Shown here: one piece after another, positions 26,201 to 33,535 of the stretch
Numbering within the stretch: the stretch's first letter is position 1
Layout: every line of letters starts with the position of its first letter
NCBI GenBank assembly: GCA_019747905.1
Contig: JAIEQG010000014.1
Location: 79,434-121,150, forward strand
Source of the DNA: Burkholderiales bacterium
Lineage (GTDB): Bacteria; Pseudomonadota; Gammaproteobacteria; Burkholderiales; Ga0077523
Direction of reading: 5' to 3'
DNA length: 41,717 bases
Program-made: the position numbers and the translations under genes
Notes under the pieces: generated by a model
The model's input: the letters and a program-made list of their open reading frames with translations, nothing else
Database searches by the model: none
What the model was told of the DNA's origin: nothing

Positions 26201-27262
26201 GGCAGCAGCAGCCTGAACGGGCAGGGCCGCTTCGACCTGGGCGGCAAGCGACCGCGTCTCGACATCCGCGTGAGCGCACCGCGCATCCAGTTGGACGACT
26301 TCAAGCTCGCCGGCTGGTCCGCCGTCGACAAGCCGCCGAAGAAGGAGGAGAAGGAGCAGAGCGTCGACGACATGCGCGCCCAGGCGAAGCAGGCGGCGGC
26401 AGATACGCAGAAACTGCTGTCGCCCGAGACCCTGCGGCGCCTCGACGCGTTGATCGATGTGGAAGTGCAGCAGGTCCTGTCCGGCGCCGACAAGCTCGGC
26501 AGCGGCAAGCTGCGCGCCGCACTGACCGACGGCCGGCTCGCCTTCGATCCGATCGAGGTGGAAGTGCCCGGCGGTTCGGCGAAGCTGACGTTCGCCTACG
26601 AGCCGAGCGCGCGCGACGTGCTGGTGGAAACCGGCATGCGCGTCGTGCGCTTCGACTATGGCGTGCTGGCGCGGCGCATCAAGCCCGAGACCGACATCGG
26701 CGGCCTGTTCAGCCTGAACCTCGACATGAAGTCGCGTGCGCCGACGCTCGACGCGGTGATGGCCCATGCCGACGGCCGCATCGACCTCGCGGTGTGGCCG
26801 ATCAAGATGAAGTCGGGCATCTTCGACCTGTGGGCGGTGAACGTCTTCGTGGCGCTGCTGCCGGCGGTGGACCCGGGGTCGGAGTCGCTGGTGAACTGCG
26901 CGATCGTCCGCTTCGACCTGAAGGGAGGCAAGCTCACCCAGGACGCGATCCTGATCGACACCAGCCGCATGCGCGTGGCCGGTGCCGGCAACGTGGACTT
27001 CGCCACGGAGAAGATGGCGTTCAAGATGCAGCCGCGCGCCAAGAAGTCGCAGTTCTTCAGTCTTGCCACGCCCGTCGGCGTGAGCGGTACGCTGACCGAC
27101 TTCAAGGTGGGTGTGGCGACCGAGGACATTCTCGGGACCTTCGTCCGCTTCTTCGGGTCGGTCATCACCGTGCCGCTGGAGTCACTGAAGGGCGGACAGC
27201 CCCCCCGCGACGGCGCCGACATCTGCACCGACCCCATGCGGCTCGTCATCAGCAAGAAGTAG
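23258..27262 (+). CDS. AsmA family protein
   Basis: The 1334-residue protein has a cytosolic basic tail (RTVARRTGRVARKT), one membrane helix (about 28-55, WTLIGAGVLVVLVVLALLYVAF), and then a very long periplasmic beta-rich part. The AsmA start pattern is clear (ISKAASEALRRPVVLEGPLLMTVSLRPALRIGGVRIDNPPGF). So is the end (DLKGGKLTQDAILIDTSRMRVAGAGNVDFATEKMAFKM...). AsmA-like proteins are bridge-like and are linked to phospholipid transport to the OM and envelope integrity. It is longer than E. coli AsmA (about 617 residues) and closer in size to YhdP/TamB. GAGG lies 12 bases before ATG 23258. Confidence 0.9.
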   Translation: MAQMTPSVPQSVRTVARRTGRVARKTAIWTLIGAGVLVVLVVLALLYVAFVGVTVSAAPWRDTISKAASEALRRPVVLEGPLLMTVSLRPALRIGGVRIDNPPGFATPAFATLGDARAEVDLKPWLQGRLRIENLEASNVKVSLERLRDGAANWVFDLSGDQTVPEEKADPSKPFQPPDVSLEVRRLALRNIDVEYRNAFSTQVRSFALDTLDGSIERGKPIQVTLKGRVDKSFPYQATVEGGPLDHLIRSPEPWPFNVAFEFLGTRLNINGTRDPRAGTTELLFGLGTDNLREFERFLQSPLPKVGTTAVVGKAREKGGVYTVTGLHVSYGTSLLSGDIEVALVGERPRVTGALSADSIDLRPFLEFDQPSDEPEKPISFADLEKQTLDLRALVGIDADFELKVGRWIGLPGNIRDSMLAVRIAGGKLAAPVAATIADVPLQGEIDLDGAAEVPAFSIALGTKNSPLGGLAEFLAGVRGVQGRVGRFDLGLAGRGATLGELVRGLEAKFYIENGHLSYGNVAGGRPVEFTLDRFDIRLPHKQGMTGDIRGTLIGERFAARLKGGDLPSILRELRSPVQIELEGSGAKLTAKGVLARPGTESGTDIAFQFDAPRAGDLSRWIGAAPDSKLPVSIAGKAQLQSDEWHLNGLRLKLGRSDISIDAHRTGIGSAKPMIVVALRSDLLDTVELAQFTPPPKPAADKPKAGKTSIDIPILPGGIDLAEADIGIGLARVVLERGDLTDVGFAMRLRDGRMESSPFGATLVGVPFTGSVALDLRGDMPEASLQMAAGKVDVGDLLKRLKVAEDIEVKVDSLAVALVGRGSRLMEMLERSQFEAKLTGGQYVLRDPTKKVLATIGLKQVMAAAPPGKPIALTVDGALDDVPVAIRLSSGALPDFVRNTSFVPFRLEAETSGTRLDLVGKVALPIRQGAAELDIRLAGDKLNSLNKLARADLPPWGPWSIAGPFRLTPTAYDVPNLEVRVGSSSLNGQGRFDLGGKRPRLDIRVSAPRIQLDDFKLAGWSAVDKPPKKEEKEQSVDDMRAQAKQAAADTQKLLSPETLRRLDALIDVEVQQVLSGADKLGSGKLRAALTDGRLAFDPIEVEVPGGSAKLTFAYEPSARDVLVETGMRVVRFDYGVLARRIKPETDIGGLFSLNLDMKSRAPTLDAVMAHADGRIDLAVWPIKMKSGIFDLWAVNVFVALLPAVDPGSESLVNCAIVRFDLKGGKLTQDAILIDTSRMRVAGAGNVDFATEKMAFKMQPRAKKSQFFSLATPVGVSGTLTDFKVGVATEDILGTFVRFFGSVITVPLESLKGGQPPRDGADICTDPMRLVISKK

Positions 27263-27333
27263 CGGCGGGCGCGGTCGCTGCGCCCCGCGTCCTTTGGCAT
27301 ACTCGCCGCGACATTCTCTCCCGGGTTTCCACG

Positions 27334-27786
27334 ATGAAGCTTCCGCCGCCAGCGTCCGTTCCGTCCGTGCCCCTGTGGCTCGGCGCCGGCGGCCTCATCC
27401 CGTTCGTGATCCTCACGGGGGCCGTGTGGTTCTCGGACGAGGCTTATCGCATCATGGCCTACGAATGGCTGCGCACCTACGCGGCAGTCATCCTGTCGTT
27501 CGTCGGTGCGCTGCACTGGGGCTTCGCCATGCTGCACCCGAAGATGACCGAATCCGAACGCAATACCGTCATGGCCTGGAGCATCGTGCCGGCCCTGGTG
27601 GCGTGGCTCGCATTGCTGGCGCCGCTGCGGCACGGGTTGGCGGTCACCGCCGCCATGTTCGCGCTGCACTACGCGATGGACCGCGCCTTCGTGCAACGCT
27701 TCGCCCTCGCCGAGTGGTACCTGCCCCTGCGCGGTGGCCTCACGATCGTGGTGATCGTGTGCCTGACTCTCGCTGCGATTCGATAG
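27334..27786 (+). CDS. DUF3429 inner-membrane protein
   Basis: The 150-residue protein has about four to five membrane helices and the DUF3429 blocks: LWLGAGGLIPFVILTGAVWF, YAAVILSFVGALHWGFAM and a final YLPLRGGLTIVVIVCLTLAAIR. Its function is unknown. It sits 71 bases after the AsmA-like gene and 14 bases before ppk2, so it probably shares a transcript with ppk2. Confidence 0.85.
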   Translation: MKLPPPASVPSVPLWLGAGGLIPFVILTGAVWFSDEAYRIMAYEWLRTYAAVILSFVGALHWGFAMLHPKMTESERNTVMAWSIVPALVAWLALLAPLRHGLAVTAAMFALHYAMDRAFVQRFALAEWYLPLRGGLTIVVIVCLTLAAIR

Positions 27787-27800
27787 GAAGGAGCCGTTCC

Positions 27801-28718
27801 GTGGACAAGACCACCCGCAAGCACATCGCGAAATTCATCGCCCCTTTCCGCGTGGAGGATGGCCGACGCTTCCGCCTGAAGGACTTCGATCCGGCCGATA
27901 CCGGCGGACTGCAATCGGAATTCAAGGACGAGGCGCGCGCCTTGCTGCAGCATAGTGTCGGCTGGCTCGCCGAAGAGCAGGAAATACTCTACGCGCAGGA
28001 CAAATGGGCGGTGCTGCTGATCTTCCAGGCCATGGATGCGGCCGGCAAGGACGGCACCATCAAGCACGTGATGTCGGGCGTGAATCCGCAGGGCTGCCAC
28101 GTGACTTCGTTCAAGGCACCCACCAGCACCGAGCTCGATCACGATTTCCTGTGGCGCGGTGCCGCGGCGTTGCCGGAGCGCGGCCGCATCGGCATCCACA
28201 ACCGATCCTGGTACGAGGAGGTGCTGGTGGTGCGAGTGCACCCCGAGATCCTGGGGCGGCAGAAGCTGCCGCCGGAGCTGGTGGACAAGCGCATCTGGAA
28301 GGAACGCTACACCGACATCGCGGCCTATGAGCGCTACCTCGCGCGCAACGGTGTCGCGATCCGGAAGTTCTTCCTGCACGTGTCGAAGAACGAGCAGCGC
28401 AAGCGCTTTCTCGAACGCATCGACGATCCGGCCAAGCGCTGGAAGTTCTCGGCCCAGGACGTGACGGAGCGCGAGTATTGGGATGGGTACATGGAAGCCT
28501 ACGAGGACATGATCGCGGCCACCGCGGCGCCTCACGCGCCCTGGTTCGTCGTCCCGGCGGACAACAAGTGGTTCACGCGCCTCACCGTGGCGCTCGCCAT
28601 TGCCGATTGCCTGGTGAGCCTGGATCTCAAGTTCCCGACGGTGGACGCCACGCAGCTCGAAGTGCTGAAGGCGGCTCGCGCGCGGCTCATGGCCGGCAAC
28701 GGCGGGCGCAAGCGCTGA
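27801..28718 (+). CDS. ppk2: Polyphosphate kinase 2, class III type
   Basis: The 305-residue enzyme transfers phosphate from polyphosphate to nucleotides; class III members accept AMP as well as ADP. The key blocks are Walker A (VLLIFQAMDAAGKDGTIKHV), GVNPQGCHVTSFKAPT, HDFLWR, the Walker B area GIHNRSWYEEVLVVRVHPE and KFFLHVSKNEQRKRFLERI, which match the class III pattern. The start is GTG 27801, eight bases after AGGAAGGAG. It is distinct from the class I enzyme at 5111 in both nucleotide loop and lid. The guanine deaminase frame begins at or just after its stop codon. Confidence 0.93.
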   Translation: MDKTTRKHIAKFIAPFRVEDGRRFRLKDFDPADTGGLQSEFKDEARALLQHSVGWLAEEQEILYAQDKWAVLLIFQAMDAAGKDGTIKHVMSGVNPQGCHVTSFKAPTSTELDHDFLWRGAAALPERGRIGIHNRSWYEEVLVVRVHPEILGRQKLPPELVDKRIWKERYTDIAAYERYLARNGVAIRKFFLHVSKNEQRKRFLERIDDPAKRWKFSAQDVTEREYWDGYMEAYEDMIAATAAPHAPWFVVPADNKWFTRLTVALAIADCLVSLDLKFPTVDATQLEVLKAARARLMAGNGGRKR

Positions 28719-30070
28719 GCCGCGGCAAACACGCCCTGAGCAGGCCGATCACCGCGATTCGCGGCGCGGCGGTCGCCTGGTGCGGTGACCCGTACGTCGT
28801 GCCGCCCGCGGAGGCGCTGCGCTTCGAGCGCGATGCGGTGATCGCGTGGCGCGACGGGCGCATCGAGGCGTTCGGGGCCGCTGCCGAGATTCTGCCGCGG
28901 TTGCCGCCGGCAACGCCCGTGACGCACTTCGAGCGTGCGCTGATCGTGCCCGGCTTCGTGGATTGTCACGTGCACTATCCGCAGATGCCGATCATCGGTG
29001 CCGGTGGCCATCCGCTGCTCGAGTGGCTCGAGCGCTACACGTTTCCGGCGGAGCAGGCCTTCATGGACGAAGGTTACGCACGCAAGGTCGCGCGCTCGTT
29101 CCTCCGGGAGCTGATGCGCAACGGAACCACCACCGCGGCAGTGTTCTGCACGGTCCACGCGGTTTCGGCTGAAGCTCTATTCGCCGAAGCGGAACCGACC
29201 GGCCTTCGCATCGTCGCCGGCAAGTGCCTCATGGACCGCAATGCGCCGGCCGCACTGTCGGATACGGCGCAACGCGGCTACGACGAGTCGAAGGCGCTGA
29301 TCGAGCGCTGGCATGGCCGTGGCCGGCTCGGCTACGCGGTGACGCCGAGGTTCGTCGCGAGCAGCACCCCGGCACAACTCGAGGCCGCCGCCGCGCTGTG
29401 GCGCGGGCATCCCGGGACACTGCTGCAGTCGCATCTCGCGGAGAACGTCGACGAAGTTGCATGGGTCCGCAGTCTGTTCCCCGAATGCACGGACTATGTC
29501 GATGTGTTCGATCGTTTCGGGCTCCTCGGCCGCGGTGCGATCCACGGGCATGGAGTGCACCTGTCCGAACGGGAGCGCGCGCGGCTCGCGGAGAGCACGA
29601 CGGCACTGGCCCATTGCCCGACTTCCAATTTCTTTCTGGGCAGCGGCCTGTTCGATCTCGCTGCGGCGAAGCGCCGCAACGTCCCGATTCCAGTCGGTCT
29701 CGCGACCGACGTCGGTGCCGGCACGACGCTGTCGATGCTGGCGACCATGGGTGCGGCGAGCCGCGTTGCGCAGATGCGCGGCAACCCGCTCGATCCGGTT
29801 CAGGCTCTGTGGCTCGCGACGGCGGGTGCAGCGCAGGCGTTGACGCTGGAAGACCGGGTGGGCGATCTTGCTCCGGGGCTCGATGCCGATGTCGTAGTGC
29901 TCGATCTTGCCGCCACGCCCTTGCTGACCGAGCGCATGAGCCGGGTCGAGGATATCGGCGATATGCTGGCAGTACTGTCCACACTTGGCGACGACCGGTG
30001 TGTTCGCGCGACCTATGCGGCCGGGATGCCGGTCTGGTCGCGCCAGGAATCTCCGGCCGAGGCACAATAG
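28715..30070 (+). CDS. guaD: Guanine deaminase
   Basis: This amidohydrolase converts guanine to xanthine and ammonia. Metal ligands are visible in order: His85-Val-His87 (FVDCHVHYPQMPIIG), His in LQSHLAENVDE, His in AIHGHGVHL and Asp in GLATDVGAGTTLSML, all typical of GuaD. The start is odd. The N-terminal strand (ITAIRGAAVAWCGDPY) is needed for the fold, but no ATG, GTG or TTG lies near it in frame. I place the start at CTG 28715, which overlaps the ppk2 stop (CTGA); CTG 28736 is equally possible. GTG 28799 would delete the first strand and GTG near 28568 would add a long tail. Confidence 0.88.
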   Translation: MSRGKHALSRPITAIRGAAVAWCGDPYVVPPAEALRFERDAVIAWRDGRIEAFGAAAEILPRLPPATPVTHFERALIVPGFVDCHVHYPQMPIIGAGGHPLLEWLERYTFPAEQAFMDEGYARKVARSFLRELMRNGTTTAAVFCTVHAVSAEALFAEAEPTGLRIVAGKCLMDRNAPAALSDTAQRGYDESKALIERWHGRGRLGYAVTPRFVASSTPAQLEAAAALWRGHPGTLLQSHLAENVDEVAWVRSLFPECTDYVDVFDRFGLLGRGAIHGHGVHLSERERARLAESTTALAHCPTSNFFLGSGLFDLAAAKRRNVPIPVGLATDVGAGTTLSMLATMGAASRVAQMRGNPLDPVQALWLATAGAAQALTLEDRVGDLAPGLDADVVVLDLAATPLLTERMSRVEDIGDMLAVLSTLGDDRCVRATYAAGMPVWSRQESPAEAQ

Positions 30071-30094
30071 GCCGAACATCAGCAAGGACGCCCG

Positions 30095-30559
30095 ATGCCG
30101 TCGACCCGCAAGCCCCGGCTGAAGCAGCTGGGAACGTCCACACCGTTGCCCGCCTCTCCGGACGAGGCCGAACTCGAACGGGTTCCGAACCCGCATCCGG
30201 ACAAGCGCTATGTGGCGCGGTTCACCGTGCCCGAGTTCACGTCGCTGTGCCCGATCACCGGGCAGCCGGATTTCGCCCACCTCGTCATCGACTACATCCC
30301 CAACCGCTGGCTGGTGGAGAGCAAGTCGCTGAAGCTCTATCTGGGCGCGTTCCGCAACCACGGAGCATTCCACGAGGATTGCACGCTGACGGTCGCGGGG
30401 CGCCTCGTGAAGCTGCTGGCACCGCGCTGGTTGCGCATCGGCGGTTACTGGTACCCGCGCGGCGGCATGCCGATCGACGTGTTCTGGCAGACAGGCAAGC
30501 CGCCGGACGGGGTGTGGATTCCCGACCCCGGCGTTGCTCCGTACCGGGGGCGTGGCTAA
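30095..30559 (+). CDS. queF: NADPH-dependent 7-cyano-7-deazaguanine reductase, unimodular type
   Basis: The 154-residue enzyme reduces preQ0 to preQ1 in queuosine biosynthesis. The catalytic Cys52 lies in [14 protein letters not shown] and the general acid is Asp59, with the short-form spacing known from B. subtilis. The NADPH motif region [21 protein letters not shown] is complete. It follows guaD by 24 bases. The two genes both handle guanine-like purines but belong to different pathways. The stop codon is two bases from the MscS gene start. Confidence 0.95.
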   Translation: MPSTRKPRLKQLGTSTPLPASPDEAELERVPNPHPDKRYVARFTVPEFTSLCPITGQPDFAHLVIDYIPNRWLVESKSLKLYLGAFRNHGAFHEDCTLTVAGRLVKLLAPRWLRIGGYWYPRGGMPIDVFWQTGKPPDGVWIPDPGVAPYRGRG

Positions 30560-30560
30560 C

Positions 30561-32153
30561 GTGCGTCGCTTGGCGAGCGGCATCGGCGTCCTGCTCGGGC
30601 TGTGGGCCGCACTCGCGTGGGCCGCGAACGAGCCCGCGACGCTGATGCTCTACAACCGCGAAGTTTTCACGTTCCGCACCTCGATGCTGAACTACTCCCC
30701 GGCCGAGCGCGCCGCTGCCGCGCGCCGGCGCATCGAGGACGCGATCGACCGCGACGGGGCCATGGAAGTCACGTTGAAACCTTTCGGCGAGAGTGTGCTC
30801 GTGGAGATCGACGGGCGAACGGTGTTCGCCGTGCAGCCTGGCGATGTCGACAAGCTCGGCGACGGGACACTCGAGTCGGTCGCCCTGGTTGCGCGTGACC
30901 GCCTCGCCGACGCGCTGGGTGCAGCACGCGAAGCGCGCGGCCTCGGCCCCTGGATTCGCGCCGGCATGCTGGTGCTGGCGGGTACGACCATCTGGCTGCT
31001 GATCCTGCGCGGGCTGTACCTGGGCAACCGCTGGCTGGGCGCCCGCATCATGGCGGCCGTGCAGCACGGCGCCGAGAAATTGAAGGTCGGTGGCGTCGTC
31101 GCCGTGCAACCGCGCCACCTCAGCACGTTGGTGCGAAAGGCCGCGGCGCTGGTCGCGTGGTTGGTCGGCGCCGCCTTCACCTACGGCTGGCTCACTTTCA
31201 CGCTGGAGCGGTTCGGCTACACCAGGCCCTGGGGCGAACAACTGGAAGGGCACTTGCTCGGCTTCATCGGGAGCGTCGGTCTCGCCATCGTGGGGGCCAT
31301 TCCCGGGTTGCTCACGGTGGTGGTCATCGTCGTCATCACGCGGGTCGTCATTCGGCTGGTGCGCATCTTCTTCGATCGCATCGAGGCCGGCGAGGTCCGC
31401 ATCGGGTGGCTGGATGCCGACCTCGCGGTGCCGACCCGGCGCATCGCCAACGTCGTCCTGTGGCTGTTCGCACTGGCCATGGCCTATCCGTACCTGCCGG
31501 GCGCGGATACCGATGCCTTCAAGGGCCTTTCGGTCCTGGTCGGGCTGATGCTCTCGATCGGTGCTTCGAGCATCGTGGCGCAGGCGGCAAGCGGGTTGAT
31601 CCTGATGTACTCGCGCGTGTTTCGCGTCGGCGAGTTCGTGAAGATCGGCGACACCGAGGGGACCGTTTCCGAACTGACCCTGTTCGCGACCCGCATCCGC
31701 ACCGGTTTGTCGGAGGAAGTGGTGCTGCCCAACGCATTTGTCTTGAGCAACGTGTCGCGCAACTACTCGCGCTCGGCGCATGGACCGGGGTTCACGCTCC
31801 ATACGAAAGTCACCATCGGTTACGACACGCCGTGGCGACAGGTCCACGCGCTGCTCCTGGAGGCGGCGCGTCGTACCGTTGGCGTGTTATCGGATCCGGC
31901 GCCCTACGTGATCCAGACCGCGCTGTCGGACTTCTACGTGGAATACATCCTGGTGGCGCGTGCCGGACCGGAAGCGCCACGCCTGCGGGCCGAAGCGATG
32001 AGTACGCTCCACGGTCACATTCTCGACGTGTTCAACGAGCACGGCGTCCAGATCATGTCGCCCAATTATCTTACCGATCCGGCGATGCCCAAGATCGTAT
32101 CCAAGGAGCATTGGTACGAAGCACCGGCGCAGCCACCGACCCCAGGCGGCTGA
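30561..32153 (+). CDS. MscS-family mechanosensitive channel with periplasmic N-terminal domain
   Basis: The 530-residue protein has a signal peptide (LASGIGVLLGLWAALAWAA) and a periplasmic domain of about 110 residues (MLYNREVFTFRTSMLNYSP...). It then has about five membrane helices and the MscS core. The pore-lining helix and beta domain are recognisable: GLSVLVGLMLSIGASSIVAQAASGLILMYSRVFRVGEFVKIGDTEGTVSELTLFATRIRTGLSEEVVLPN. Start options are GTG 30561, chosen here, and GTG 30552; both lie close to GGGGG. It should act as an inner-membrane safety valve on osmotic downshock; the periplasmic domain may adjust gating. Confidence 0.9.
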   Translation: MRRLASGIGVLLGLWAALAWAANEPATLMLYNREVFTFRTSMLNYSPAERAAAARRRIEDAIDRDGAMEVTLKPFGESVLVEIDGRTVFAVQPGDVDKLGDGTLESVALVARDRLADALGAAREARGLGPWIRAGMLVLAGTTIWLLILRGLYLGNRWLGARIMAAVQHGAEKLKVGGVVAVQPRHLSTLVRKAAALVAWLVGAAFTYGWLTFTLERFGYTRPWGEQLEGHLLGFIGSVGLAIVGAIPGLLTVVVIVVITRVVIRLVRIFFDRIEAGEVRIGWLDADLAVPTRRIANVVLWLFALAMAYPYLPGADTDAFKGLSVLVGLMLSIGASSIVAQAASGLILMYSRVFRVGEFVKIGDTEGTVSELTLFATRIRTGLSEEVVLPNAFVLSNVSRNYSRSAHGPGFTLHTKVTIGYDTPWRQVHALLLEAARRTVGVLSDPAPYVIQTALSDFYVEYILVARAGPEAPRLRAEAMSTLHGHILDVFNEHGVQIMSPNYLTDPAMPKIVSKEHWYEAPAQPPTPGG

Positions 32154-32181
32154 TCCCTGTTGCAGTGCACCGCGGGCCGGT

Positions 32182-32211
32182 TTGCCCGATCGGGGGTGGC
32201 GGGCGTACACT
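32182..32211 (+). promoter_or_regulatory. Putative sigma70 promoter of a small transcript
   Basis: TTGCCC at 32182-32187 and TACACT at 32206-32211 are separated by 18 bases. Transcription would start near 32218, after the MscS gene and about 265 bases before the micro-ORF at 32483. Confidence 0.4.
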
Positions 32212-32248
32212 CGCAACTCGATGAGTAAGCTCACGAGGCCCAGACATC

Positions 32249-32350
32249 ATGAACCCGATCTCGATCATTCCCCGCTCTAGAACCGCCCGGTTCGCCCGCC
32301 TGCTGTCGTTTTCCAGCGACCACGCTTTCGCCGCCGAGCCCGAGCGTTAG
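32249..32350 (+). CDS. 33-codon frame in the small transcript, doubtful
   Basis: The frame reads MNPISIIPRSRTARFARLLS... and ends at TAG 32348. It has no clear ribosome site, no signal and no recognised domain. It may be a leader peptide or chance. I list it because the same frame continues open for 40 codons after the amber stop and because the region has its own promoter-like sequence. Confidence 0.2.
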   Translation: MNPISIIPRSRTARFARLLSFSSDHAFAAEPER

Positions 32351-32482
32351 GTTCGCGACACCTCCTGGTTGTTGCGCCGTAACCGGCGCATCCCGGTTCG
32401 TACCGACTGCTGGTACACGCGTTCGCGCGTCGTGCCGCCGCCGGTGCGCTCAACACGAGCCATCGTTCGATGAGGTGTCGCC

Positions 32483-32593
32483 ATGCGTTTCCTGCTATTG
32501 CTGTTCACGGCCATCGTGGCCGTCTTCTCCGGTCCGGGTTGGGACCATTCCCGTCACGACCATCGTCACCATCGCCCGAGCCTGAGGGTCTGA
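32483..32593 (+). CDS. 36-residue micro-protein with membrane segment and His-rich tail
   Basis: ATG 32483 follows GAGGTG by six bases. The product is MRFLLLLFTAIVAVFSG (a short membrane or signal segment) followed by PGWDHSRHDHRHHRPSLRV, in which six of about 19 residues are His. It resembles small membrane peptides with metal-binding tails, but I know no named family. A strong hairpin starts six bases after the stop codon, which supports a real transcript end. It could anchor in the inner membrane, or be cleaved to release a His-rich peptide. Confidence 0.5.
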   Translation: MRFLLLLFTAIVAVFSGPGWDHSRHDHRHHRPSLRV

Positions 32594-32598
32594 TGGTG

Positions 32599-32636
32599 CA
32601 GCCTCCGGCATCCGCGTGAGCGGGTGCCGGAGGCTG
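32599..32636. terminator. Strong hairpin between convergent genes
   Basis: A 17-base-pair stem, with one G-T or mismatch position, has a 4-base loop GTGA (arms 32599-32615 and 32620-32636). It stands between the micro-ORF (+) and the SDR gene (-), where a bidirectional terminator would be expected. The T-tract is poor, so termination may be weak or the hairpin may protect mRNA ends. Confidence 0.6.
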
Positions 32637-32648
32637 TAATCAGGGAGT

Positions 32649-32668
32649 GGGTGTGCGTTAGCACACCC
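32649..32668. terminator. Second hairpin near the SDR gene end
   Basis: GGGTGTGC and GCACACCC form a perfect 8-bp stem with a GTTA loop. It lies 23 bases beyond the SDR stop codon on the minus strand and so is placed to end that transcript. There is no clear T-tract. Confidence 0.45.
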
Positions 32669-32691
32669 GTGCCCGTTTGCCCGGGCCAGCG

Positions 32692-33450
32692 TCAGGCCGG
32701 CACCGGCGCGACCATCGAGGCCACCTGCTTCTCGAGGCCCTTCGGGCTGGAAAGATAGGCGGCACCCATGCCCTGGCTCATCGCATCGGGGAAGATGTCT
32801 TCCGTGCCGCTCTCGATACCCGCAACGATCGCGCGTGCGCATTCGGCCGGCGAGGTCTTGGGCATTTCGATGCCCTCGGCCATGCGGGTGTCGATGGGTC
32901 CCGGATACACCCCGTAGACCTGGGTGCCCTGCGCCGCGAGAAGCATGCGGCTCGCCTGGGTGAGGGAATGGGTCGCCGCCTTCGACACGCTGTACGCGAG
33001 CAGCATCGGGAAGTTGGTGAGCGAGGCCACGGATGCGAGATTGACGATGGCGCCGCCGCCGTTGCGCGCGAGCACCGGTGCGAACGCTTGCGACACGCCG
33101 AACGTACCGAAATAGTTGACGTCCATCTCCTTGCGTCCGGCCTCGAGCCACTGGGGATCGGTGAACGCGCCTCCCATCATGGCCGCGACGCCGGCGTTGT
33201 TCACGAGCAGCTGCACGTCGGGTGCGGAAGCGACGGCCGCGGCGACCTGGGACACGTCGGTCACGTCCAGTCGTAGCGCGCTGACGCGCCCGCCGTGGCG
33301 TGCCACGAGCGGTGCGAGATCGGACGGGTTGCGTGCCGCCGCATATACTTTCCTTGCTCCGGCGGTGACGAGGGCGTCCACGATGGCTGCGCCGATGCCG
33401 CGATTGGCGCCGGTCACGAGCGCCGTCTTTCCTGCGATTGAAAAGGCCAA
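32692..33450 (-). CDS. Short-chain dehydrogenase/reductase
   Basis: The 252-residue classical SDR has the nucleotide motif TGANRGIG (14-21), LLVNNAG, the catalytic Ser in NLASVASL, and the YSVSK pair of Tyr and Lys, so it should be an active NAD(P)-dependent oxidoreductase. Arg in AARNPSD suggests NADPH preference. The start is TTG 33450, eight bases after AAGGAGA; no ATG fits. Substrate is unknown. It is divergent from a TetR regulator, and the two promoters interlock over a dyad operator, so it is the likely main target of that regulator. Confidence 0.92.
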   Translation of the reverse strand: MAFSIAGKTALVTGANRGIGAAIVDALVTAGARKVYAAARNPSDLAPLVARHGGRVSALRLDVTDVSQVAAAVASAPDVQLLVNNAGVAAMMGGAFTDPQWLEAGRKEMDVNYFGTFGVSQAFAPVLARNGGGAIVNLASVASLTNFPMLLAYSVSKAATHSLTQASRMLLAAQGTQVYGVYPGPIDTRMAEGIEMPKTSPAECARAIVAGIESGTEDIFPDAMSQGMGAAYLSSPKGLEKQVASMVAPVPA

Positions 33451-33478
33451 GATCGAATCTCCTTGAGTGAGGTTAAAC

Positions 33479-33492
33479 AGACAGTTCTGTCT
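33479..33492. promoter_or_regulatory. Operator 1 of the SDR/tetR pair
   Basis: AGACAG and CTGTCT form a perfect dyad around TT, continuing as CTGTCTAT to the right. It lies just downstream of the SDR transcription start (about 33498), so binding would block elongation. Its right half repeats in operator 2, 31 bases away centre to centre, about three helical turns. Confidence 0.65.
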
Positions 33493-33499
33493 ATTCGTG

Positions 33500-33528
33500 T
33501 TGTGACGATAGACTGAGCTGTCTATACT
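33500..33528 (+). promoter_or_regulatory. tetR promoter
   Basis: TTGTGA (33500-33505) and TATACT (33523-33528) are separated by 17 bases. The predicted transcription start, about 33535, is next to GTG 33536, so the mRNA could be leaderless or use the later start with a ribosome site. Confidence 0.6.
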
Positions 33529-33533
33529 GTCAA
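33505..33533 (-). promoter_or_regulatory. SDR gene promoter
   Basis: On the minus strand a perfect TTGACA (33533-33528) is followed after 17 bases by TATCGT (33510-33505). It occupies almost the same DNA as the tetR promoter on the other strand, so both cannot fire at once. Confidence 0.6.
33508..33525. promoter_or_regulatory. Operator 2 of the SDR/tetR pair
   Basis: ATAGAC and GTCTAT are perfect inverted arms around TGAGCT. The site falls between the -35 and -10 hexamers of both promoters, the expected position for a TetR repressor controlling itself and its neighbour. Confidence 0.65.
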
Positions 33534-33535
33534 CC

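Larger units (their letters stand above)
32154..32482. other. Intergenic stretch with promoter and short frames
   Basis: No conventional gene is visible in these 329 bases. There is a sigma70-like promoter (32182-32211), an overlapping 19-codon frame (ATG 32221), and a 33-codon frame from ATG 32249 to an amber stop at 32348-32350. The same frame stays open for 40 more codons, to TGA at 32471. The His-rich micro-ORF follows at 32483. The stretch may be the leader of a small transcript ending at the hairpin at 32599. Confidence 0.5.

Noticed and set aside
23162-26767. 1201-codon open frame on the minus strand
   Set aside because: It is antisense to the AsmA-like gene, with composition typical of a high-GC shadow frame.
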